A DNA stretch of 64,000 bases. It comes from Neurospora tetraspora. Its lineage: Eukaryota; Ascomycota; Sordariomycetes; Sordariales; Sordariaceae. Under the pieces are notes generated by a model. That model saw nothing but the letters and a program-made list of their open reading frames with translations. It had not been told where the DNA came from and ran no database searches. The stretch is from NCBI RefSeq assembly GCF_033439725.1, contig NW_026944386.1, forward strand, positions 4,030,001-4,094,000, in the 5' to 3' direction. The position numbers were made by a program, and so were the translations under genes. Every line of letters begins with the position of its first letter. Within the stretch, counting starts at the first letter, position 1. Below, in pieces: positions 55,850-64,000 of the stretch.

Positions 55850-58800
55850 CACTTTTTAAACTGTTCAGACCCTATAACCCCGATTTTAATCGATCTGACC
55901 AATTAGAAGTCGTAGATCACTTTCTAAACTTTTCAAAACCTTTTTACTTAATGAAAAGTCCAAAAATCTACTTTTTGACCATATACGTAATTCTAAACAA
56001 CTATTTCACTTAGCTTACAGTGCGTTGTAGTACGTTGTAGTGTAATAGTAGTCTTTGTAGTAGTATATTATATATAGATTAATAATAATACTATAGATTT
56101 GGCGATTGATAGACGTAAATCAAGGAAGGTAAAGAATAGTCGGGCTATTAAGGTATTAATTATTTTATTTTTAGCCGACCTTATAGTTCGTCGATAAATT
56201 ATTACTATAAATTTTAATCCCTTTAAATGGAAGTTTGCTACTTTAGAGCTATTAATTAGTTATAGGGGTTATATATTATCTATCCTTCGTATACGCGTGA
56301 ATACATTCTATAGTCTAATTATATAATTATAAAAGTATAGTGGTTTGAAAGCTATTAAGTTTTTAACCGTTGACTAAAAGTTATTAATATTCTTTATTAT
56401 AATAATTTAAAGCCTTACTTATTGTATAGTAAGATAAGTATTTAGGTATAATATTAATATAATTGTCAAAATCGTAAAGGAAGGTAGGTTAAAGTGCCTA
56501 CGGACAGCGCAAATACGTAGGGGACGTTAAAGTAGGAGGAGGACTAAAAATGCATTAATAGCTAACCCCGATAATTCTAGAAGCGAGTCCGAGTAGTTAT
56601 TTATATTATTATAAATTTTATCCTATAGTAACTAAATCTACGACGGCTCCGAATTATTCCGACGCTATACTACGGCACTATATTATATAGATATTAGCGT
56701 TCCTTAGTATTAGTATAGGTCTAACGCCTAATAGATCCCTAGCGACTTAATATAACCCCCCCTCTCTTAAGTTTCTATCCTAAAAACTTATAAATATCCT
56801 ATATTAATAGCTTCCCTACCAGCGCTCCTCTACTATTATTCTTCTATAATTTACTTTTATAATTGAATATATTATTACCGAAACGCCGCTCTCTCTAGCT
56901 CTTCTTACTCCTATACCGGTACTAACCCGCTGCCTAATACCTATTAATCCCGTTTTTCCGCCGGCTTCAATTGCCTTCTACTTACCGTCTATTATTTCCC
57001 TATCTTCTACCGGCCGCCGTCCTAAGCTTAAATTAACTACCCTCCGTCTTATTATATTTTACCCTTCTATTACCGTTTCAATGCTTATTAGCCGTCTTTT
57101 CGTCCTAAATTATCTTCCTTATTTTTCTTTTATTCCTTTTTACTATTTTCTCCTACCGCCTTTTTTATACTGTATTATTCAAAATTAACCTATTTAAAAA
57201 ACTTTTAATAACGCCCGTATTTTCGTTTTTTAATTATTTACTCCGATTCTATTCTATTTTGTATTCCTAATTGCAATTATAAAAACCCTTCCTCTTTTCC
57301 TTCTTTTCCTCCTCTTTTTCTTCCTCCTTCTTCATATAATTTATATACTTACTTATATTACTATTATAACCGCCTTCTTAAACCCTATTAATTAATATAC
57401 CCTTTATAATCTAATCCTCCTTATTAAGCCCAACCGCTTTTAATTTTAGTAAATACTTTTCCTTTCCGCCCTATATTTTTTATATTAATTATTTAATAAT
57501 ATTATCCGTAATCCGCTTTATACTATCTTTTCTTAGAAAATTACGAATAATATTACTAATTTACCTCCCGGCGCTATTGGTACCGCTATAATTTTAATTA
57601 TAAACTATTTCGTTTATATTTAATAAAATTTATTAAATTTCTATTCTTTTTCCTATTAATATTAGTATTAATAAAATTTATTCTTTTAAGTATTAATATA
57701 TATTTAACGTATCCTAAAACGTTAAATTAACGTTTTCATAATTTTGTTCCAATTTTCTATAATCGCGTAGTCGTATTTTAAAAGAATGTAATCGTTACAT
57801 ACGTAGGAAGTATAAATAACGTTACACTTACCCTTACTATTATTCTCTATAATTCCGCCGATACTTTAGTAATTAGAATTTATATCCTTTACGAACGCTT
57901 TTATATTTTTCTTCTAATACTTTCCGAATTTTATAACCGTTACTTTAATAAATAAATAGAGTGCTATAACTTCTGCTATCCTATTAACAGTCGCCCTACT
58001 AATTAAATTACCCCCTATTATTATTCGTACTTTTAATAATAAATAATTTAACGTTATAGTTCCTACTTTCTTAATAGCTCCTGCTACCCCCGTAGGTACA
58101 ATCGGTCTAGTAGATATCTTCTAAGCTATAAATTCAATATATACTAATATTCGCTGTTTACCACCTATCGAAGCATCCCTTTAACCTTATAATAAGAATA
58201 CGCTAATATTAGCAGCTAATAATATAATAATAAATGAAAGTAAAATTTAAATTTAAATTATCTATTAATAATTGTAGTGGTCACGCGTAAAAATTTAATT
58301 CTTAAGAAAATAAGTTTAATTCCTATATTAATATACAATTTGAATTTAAATTTAAGGCTTAAATTAAATAATTATTATAATATTTAGCCTTTTACTTTTA
58401 TAATTTTCTAATTTTATTTTATTAATAATATCGTTGTTTAAGGAAAAGAATATTAACTAAATAAATAATTAATAATTAAATATCGGCGCGCTACTACGTT
58501 TCCTAGTTTATTGTCTTTTATAATTCTTTAATTAACTCTTCCTCCCTCTATTTATACGCTATTACCCGCTTTTTTAATATAATTCCTCTAATTTTAATTT
58601 AATATATTATATATTATAATCGTTTAATATAATTCCTCTAATTCTAATTTAATATATTATACGTTATAATTATTTAATATTCTATATATTATAATTGTTT
58701 GATACTCTATATATTATAATCGTTTAATATTTTAAATATATTATAATTACTAATACTCTATAATTATTAATACGTTACAATTGCTAATTATTTCAATTTC

Positions 58801-58949
58801 TTCTTATTAATTTATTTAATTTATTTTTATTAACCTAATTACTAGGCCCCTTTTGGCTTTCTTCTTTTATAATTCTTTTGCTTTTTATTTTTTTTTATAA
58901 TTTCAAATAATTTAAATTCTTTTATAATATTTATTCGTTATTATTATCC

Positions 58950-59700
58950 GAATACCCCTTCTACTTTACTTAATATTATTAATTTACTTCCGACCTTCGA
59001 TATTTTATAATCGTCTTTATTTTATACTATATAAAATTATCCTTAATATTTACTATTTTTCTTCGCGGCGTTATTACTTTAGGATCGCTGTAGTATAATT
59101 CTAATAAAATAATAAGGAATACCGAATAAATATAATAATATTCCGGAAGGGTAAAATAGTAAGCTATTTTTTTATTATTAACGATTTTAATAATCTAGAA
59201 AAGCCTTAAGAATTTATTCATTAATTTAATGCTAAACCTTCGTTATTTAATATTCTTTATATTAAAGAAAACCTAATTACTAATTTTGAATTCTTTAAAT
59301 TTACGTAATTTATTATACTATTTCGTATAATCTTTATTAAAATTCTCCAAGGCTTCAACGATAATAGTTCGTCCCTTAATTAATTCTATAACCTTTTCGG
59401 TAACCGCTGTAAGGAATACGTTTCTATAACCCCAATTTAGATTAGCTAGACCGCGTAAATAATAGCCATAGAGTAACTCGGATAATAATTTACTAATAAT
59501 AATATAAAAGTAATTATTATAAATCTATTTTACTATTATTAAATTTTCGGCCCAATTTACCTATTCTAAATTATAAAAGATCTATAAATATAATTTTAAA
59601 TTCTAATTTTATCACTTTATTTATCCGTCCGTTTACGAGTATTAGGCAATATTTAAACGGTACTAAATATTTAATAATTTACAATAGGTTTTTTAAAAAT
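58950..59700 (-). mobile_element. Ty3/gypsy chromovirus remnant, integrase C-terminus to chromodomain
   Basis: Read on the minus strand through several stops, the sequence follows the end of a gypsy polyprotein: the post-integrase FFNIKNI and LYYSDPKVITPRRKIVNI (about 59040-59100), then RRSEVN leading into a decayed chromodomain near 58950. Its 5' part (reverse transcriptase, RNase H) is missing or unreadable to the right of 59700. Dead element. Confidence 0.6.
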
Positions 59701-59742
59701 TGTTTGTAAAAAAGCTCCCTCTATTAAATATAATAGAATTTA

Positions 59743-59946
59743 GGAGCCTAAACGGCTCCGTTTGTACGGTCGGAAACGTCATGTTCCATTCTTTCCAATG
59801 GAGTTACGTATGACTTCGTTCGACTGACGTTGAGGCCGGAATTTAGCTTCGAAGTTCAGACTCTGGATTTTTCTTCCGGATTCTATTCAGGGTTGATCCC
59901 TATTGTTGGCCGGAGGTTTTCTCCGGACCGGAATTTTTCTCCGGTT
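59743..59946. other. 200-bp GC-richer island between two opposed gypsy remnants
   Basis: Composition returns to near normal for about 200 bp, with GGAGCC/GGCTCC hairpin arms at its left end and repeated CCGGA/TCCGG words at its right end. It lies exactly where the minus-strand element stops and the plus-strand element begins. I do not recognise it; it may be a later insertion or sequence that escaped RIP. Confidence 0.6.
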
Positions 59947-60059
59947 ATAAAAATAGTATTTATATATAAAATATAAATTTTATTTTTATACTTATATATT
60001 ATTATATAAGCCTGTAAATCCGTTATGAATCTATTATTATTATTATATATATATTAAGT

Positions 60060-62560
60060 CTATAATAACTAACATTAATAATAAATTAATAAGCTATTAG
60101 GACTTTTATAGTATTTATATCGACGATATTTTTATTTTCTTTAATAATTTCGAAGAGTATAAAATATACATGAAGAAAGTACTCTAAAAATTGCGAATAA
60201 TTGGATTGTAAATTAATATTTGCAAATGCGAATTTTATATAATTAAAATAAAATTCTTAAGCTTAATTATTAATATAGAAAGAATTTCGGTAGACCCGGA
60301 GAAGATTTTAATAGTTAAAGATTAATTACGGCCTTTGAATTTGAAGGGGTATAGGGTGTTTTAGAGTTTTATAATTTCTATTATAAATTTATAAGATAAT
60401 TCGGGAGGTTAGTATAATTATTTAATAATTTAATAAAAAAGGACAAAGTATTTTAGTAGATAGAGAAATATTAAAAGGGATTTAATAATTTGAAAGAAGC
60501 GTTATTAAAAGCCTTAGTATTAATATATTTCGAATTTAGAAGGGAAATACGAGTAGAGATTAACGCCTTTAATAGAGTATGTGTTGGAGTACTCCCCCAA
60601 AAGCTAGACGACAATTACTAGTACCTATTAACCTTCTATTTAGAAACTATAGTATTAGTAGAATTTAATTACTCTATTTCCGATAAAGAATTGTTGGCGG
60701 TTATTAAAATTATTAAAATTTGGAGATTAGAATTAAAAGGTAGGCCTTCGACGTTCAAAGTAATTATAGATTATTAAACATTAGAATATTTCGTAACGAA
60801 ATACTTATTTAATTTATAATAGGCGGGATAGTTAAAACTGCTTTTTGAATATAATTTTAAGATAATTTACCAGCCGGGAAAAGATAATATAGCCGCTAAT
60901 ATATTATTATGTAAAGTGAGAATTTTAAAACAATTTTATAAAAATAGGATAATTAAAGAATTTTATAATTGCTAAAGCCTTGTAGGGCATATTTTATCTA
61001 CGCGGGCGATAAAGAAGAGACCTTTATTATAAAATTAAACGTTATATTTTAGATCGATAAGGAGAGCCCTATCTTATTAATAAATAGGCTATTAAAGGCT
61101 AATTAAAACAAAGAGTCTTTATCTATATATTAGATAAAGGCGGAAGGAGGGGATAAATACCTAACCCTATATAAGGGCTTATTCTTTTACAATAATAAGT
61201 TGGTTGTACTGGAAAAGGAGATTTTAAAGATAGAAGTAATACGGATTTACTACGAAATATTATTAACAGTTTATTTAGAAAAAAATAAACCTTAAAAATT
61301 TATTATTAAATAATATTAATAGCTAAGGATAATCGGAAACGTAGATTACTATATAAATAATTGCTAGATATATAAATTATTTAAGGTACCTCGGGATAAA
61401 ATACTAGGCTTATTATACCTTCAAATAATAGAAGCCGACTATTAGGTAGAGGGATCTATTATAATCAATTTTAAAATATAATTAGAAGAAAAAATACGAG
61501 GGTATAATAATTTAATAGTAATAGTAGATTGTTTATTAAAAGTATTATAGTGTGTACTTTGCTTTATACTTGTAACAGTACGAGAGGTAGTTCAATTATA
61601 TTATAAAGGCTCCTATTGGGTATACAGCCTATTAAAGGATAATATAAGCAATAGAGGCCTATAATTCGTATTAGAATTCATATAAGAGCTGGCTACTATA
61701 TTGAATATCGATTCGAAATTGAATTCTTTAAGATATTTATCAACGGCCGGTTAAATAGAAATTATAAATTAATACGTCGATTAATAATTAAGGCTATATT
61801 TTAATTATAATTAAAACGATTAGTTGAAAGTTATTTTAGTATTGGATATAGTTAAGGCGGTATTACCCTATAATAATTTGGATAGTTTTTTACCGTACGA
61901 AGTAAGTTTTGAATACCCTATATATATACTTTTCGATTGGAATAAAAAGACGGTTACAATTAAAAAGTAATTGTAGCGGTCGGAAGCCTAGAAAATAATA
62001 TAAATATTAAAAAGATACTATAATTGGGTATAAAAAACGATAAGCAGAATTTAAAAATAATGGGTTAAGTAAATTAATAAGTACCGTAGAGAATTAAATT
62101 TCAGAGTAGGTAATAGGGTATTTATTATAAAAAAAGGTTAGTCGATAGATTGACGAAACGATAAATTTAATTATTTATAAATACGTCTCCTATATAAGAT
62201 TAAAGCTATAAAAAGCGTTTTATACGAATTAGAATTATTTAACGGATAGTAGGGAGCCTGGGTATATTATGTAGATAGATTGAGGAAGGACTTAAATAAT
62301 CTACTCTTAGGGTAAGCGAAGGAAAATCCTAGTAGAATTTTAATAAAAAGAAACAAAGACGAAGCGGAAGAATTCAAAGTAGAAGAAATCCTAACGTTTA
62401 AATTAGTAGGAGATAAATTGAAGTATTAAATTTAATAGAAAGAATAGGACCTAGACTCTGAATAGTATTCAGTAGAAGATTTTAAGAACGTAGCTAGGAA
62501 ATTAAAGGAATTCTATAACGATAACCTAAATAAGCCGGGACCTCCGAAGAGATTGGGGAT
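60060..62560 (+). mobile_element. Ty3/gypsy chromovirus remnant: RT, RNase H, integrase, chromodomain
   Basis: Read through many stops, the domains come in gypsy order. The reverse transcriptase catalytic motif YIDDI is at 60116-60130. RNase H shows NYSISDKELLAV (about 60666-60701) and YQPGKDNIAA (about 60870). The integrase shows its zinc region ending NNCQIYK (about 61360), the D of VIVDC (about 61520) and NRGLQFVLEF (about 61650). A chromodomain-like end has EFKVEEIL (about 62369) and NKPGPPKRLG (about 62530). The N-terminal half of the RT and all of gag are not found upstream; the GC-richer island interrupts there. The frame is full of stops and frameshifts, so it is inactive. Confidence 0.8.
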
Positions 62561-63076
62561 ATAAAAGAAAGCGATAGATAGTAGAGTAATTATTAAAAAG
62601 TATAAAGATAATAATGAACCGGAGAATAATTTAAAAAGAGGGAAGATAAGACGGGCGAAGAAGTAAAGAAACGAATGAAAACGAATAAGTAGAAACGAAG
62701 CCTAAATTCGGGTTTATAAAATTGTAGAATAGGTAGAGATATTAACGAGCCGTAGAATAGTATATAGTATAATGGTGTAGTATAATAGCCTATAATATTA
62801 TATTATATTAGTGTAATATATTTATCCTTTGCTTAGGATATGGTCCGTTTTAATCTAATTAGGCGAAGTTTTTTTTTTAAGGTTTTAGCGTTGTTTGGGG
62901 CCTTGGCACGCGATAACCAGATTGAATACAGGTCGCGATACTTAGTATAGAGTTCTAGCTTTCGAACTTTCATTGTAATACAATAGATTGGATAAAACGT
63001 TACGATAGGTTTACATGTTTAATTATTCCTATTATCTTATATTTTCTTTCCGGCTCTAAGGCTAAGCCTTTCTTCC

Positions 63077-63380
63077 AAGGGGGGGCAAATATTATAGTAT
63101 AGCTGGACAAGTTACCAGAGCATTAGCTACTGAGTAATAGGGTGCCGGGTGTAGGGCACTATGATACATCGGATGGAATGAGGCTTATGTTCTTATCGAT
63201 AAGCTATACAGATTAGGAAGGCAGCGACGATTGGCAGTTCTGATTTATATGTCCAGAACCATAATGCCTTCGTTTAACTGCTTTCTTTTCCTCCTTACAC
63301 TTAATATTACTTTAATTTGTGGCTTCTAGTCTTGCAGTCGTATCTCTGGTAGAATCACGCTTTCACAATTGTTATAAGAG
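63077..63380 (+). mobile_element. Polypurine tract and possible 3' LTR of the gypsy remnant
   Basis: A purine run AAGGGGGGG (63077-63085) lies 3' of the plus-strand pol remnant, followed from about 63090 by TATTATAGTATAGC, which could be a mutated TGTTATAG-type LTR start. The sequence then becomes much less AT-rich. No second LTR copy was found, so the right end near 63380 is a guess. Confidence 0.35.
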
Positions 63381-63459
63381 ACTACCCGCTCCTATATGAA
63401 AGCCGGCCTTATGGAAGCTCAATCTCCCTTATCGTTCTCAATCCCTCTAGGGACTTAAT

Positions 63460-63905
63460 TATTTTGGGGCCTTAGTTATTTTGAGAATTAATACTCCCAA
63501 TACTTCCAATATCTCTTAATACTTCTTAATATTTTTTAATACTTCATAATATTCCTAACGAATACTACTAATATTCTATCTTTCTAAGGGATTCAATTAT
63601 TTTTAGGGACTAATATTTCTAATACTCCCAATATTTCTCAATACCTCCCAATACTCCCAATATCTCCCAATACTTCCAATGCCTCTATTACTCCGTCTCT
63701 CTAAAGAATTTAATTATTTTAGAAACTTAGTCATTTTTGGGGACTTAATAGGACTTGGTCATTTAGGAACTTAGTTATTTTAGGGACTTAGTTATTTTTA
63801 AGAACTTAGTTATTTTTAGGGACTTAATTATTTTTAGGGACTTAGTTATTTAAGGACTTAGTTATTTTGGGGACTTGGTCATTTTTGGGGACTTGGTCAT
63901 TTCAA
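63460..63905. repeat. AT-rich tandem repeat array
   Basis: Two related repeat families: AATACTTCCAATATCTC-like units at about 63488-63690, and about ten degenerate copies of GACTTAGTTATTTTTAGG at about 63700-63905. Copies vary in length (about 17-22 bp). Confidence 0.75.
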
Positions 63906-64000
63906 ACGACGGTCACATTTGACTAAAACTACTAAAAAGCTATTTTTCTCAACTACTATTCGAGTGTACGAATAACTAAAGACACCAAAATGATTAGAAA

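Larger units (their letters stand above)
55850..63076. repeat. AT-rich block of RIP-degraded retroelements
   Basis: About 7.2 kb of very AT-rich DNA with stops throughout. Unlike the first block, retroelement coding can still be read through the mutations: one Ty3/gypsy remnant on the minus strand (58950-59700) and one on the plus strand (60060-62560), described separately. The segment 55850-58900 shows no readable domain. Stops appear as TAA/TAG where retroelement proteins have Gln or Trp, as C-to-T or G-to-A changes would produce. Confidence 0.85.

Noticed and set aside
63460-63905. CRISPR-like spacing of repeats
   Set aside because: The repeats are contiguous and degenerate, with no unique spacers, in a eukaryotic genome.

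Overview
The window is nuclear DNA of a filamentous ascomycete, most likely one of the Sordariales close to Neurospora or Sordaria. The evidence is the short introns (about 48-210 nt) with GTRNGT donors and CTAAC/CTGAC-type branch sites, a striatin gene of the HAM-3/PRO11 type, a secreted A1 aspartic protease, and two large AT-rich blocks whose decayed copies differ by transitions, as expected from repeat-induced point mutation (RIP). Species is inferred, not shown.

Layout. 0.4-1.9 kb: secreted aspartic protease (-). 4.1-8.4 kb: first RIP block, no intact gene. 9.9 kb: tRNA-Asn(GUU) (-). 10.9-13.6 kb: striatin (-). 15.0-16.4 kb: Rad14/XPA repair protein (-). 17.1-17.8 kb: Pho88/SND3 (-). 21.2-22.4 kb: bZIP factor (+). 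23.7-24.0 kb: a two-exon micro-gene for a Lys/Glu-rich 65-residue protein (-). 24.9-31.4 kb: four paralogues of a small secreted cysteine-rich family that resembles cyanovirin-N homology (CVNH) proteins; all share one three-exon structure, but only one reads open from end to end. 33.0-38.2 kb: a large NRPS-like enzyme with adenylation, carrier and Pls/PosA-type membrane/hexapeptide domains (-). 40.8-41.9 kb: a possible secreted protein whose leader is out of frame (-). 42.5-43.7 kb: F-box protein (+). 44.9-46.0 kb: zinc alcohol dehydrogenase of the ADH6/CAD group (+). 47.6-49.4 kb: two broken copies of a small Cys-rich zinc-finger-like gene (+). 50.4-52.4 kb: secreted BBE-like flavin oxidase (+), convergent with a flavin monooxygenase at 52.7-54.6 kb (-). 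55.8-63.3 kb: second RIP block with two oppositely oriented Ty3/gypsy chromovirus remnants. 63.5-63.9 kb: AT-rich tandem repeats.

How it fits together. The left half carries conserved housekeeping and developmental genes (striatin, Rad14, SND3) with long non-coding gaps. The middle and right are accessory: a birth-and-death array of small secreted proteins, a specialised-metabolism enzyme, a flavoenzyme pair and dead retroelements. The CVNH-like array, its 5'-leader conservation and its gene breaks are the most unusual content. Exon boundaries were set by eye from splice sites, reading frame and paralogue alignment; no alignment or expression data were available.
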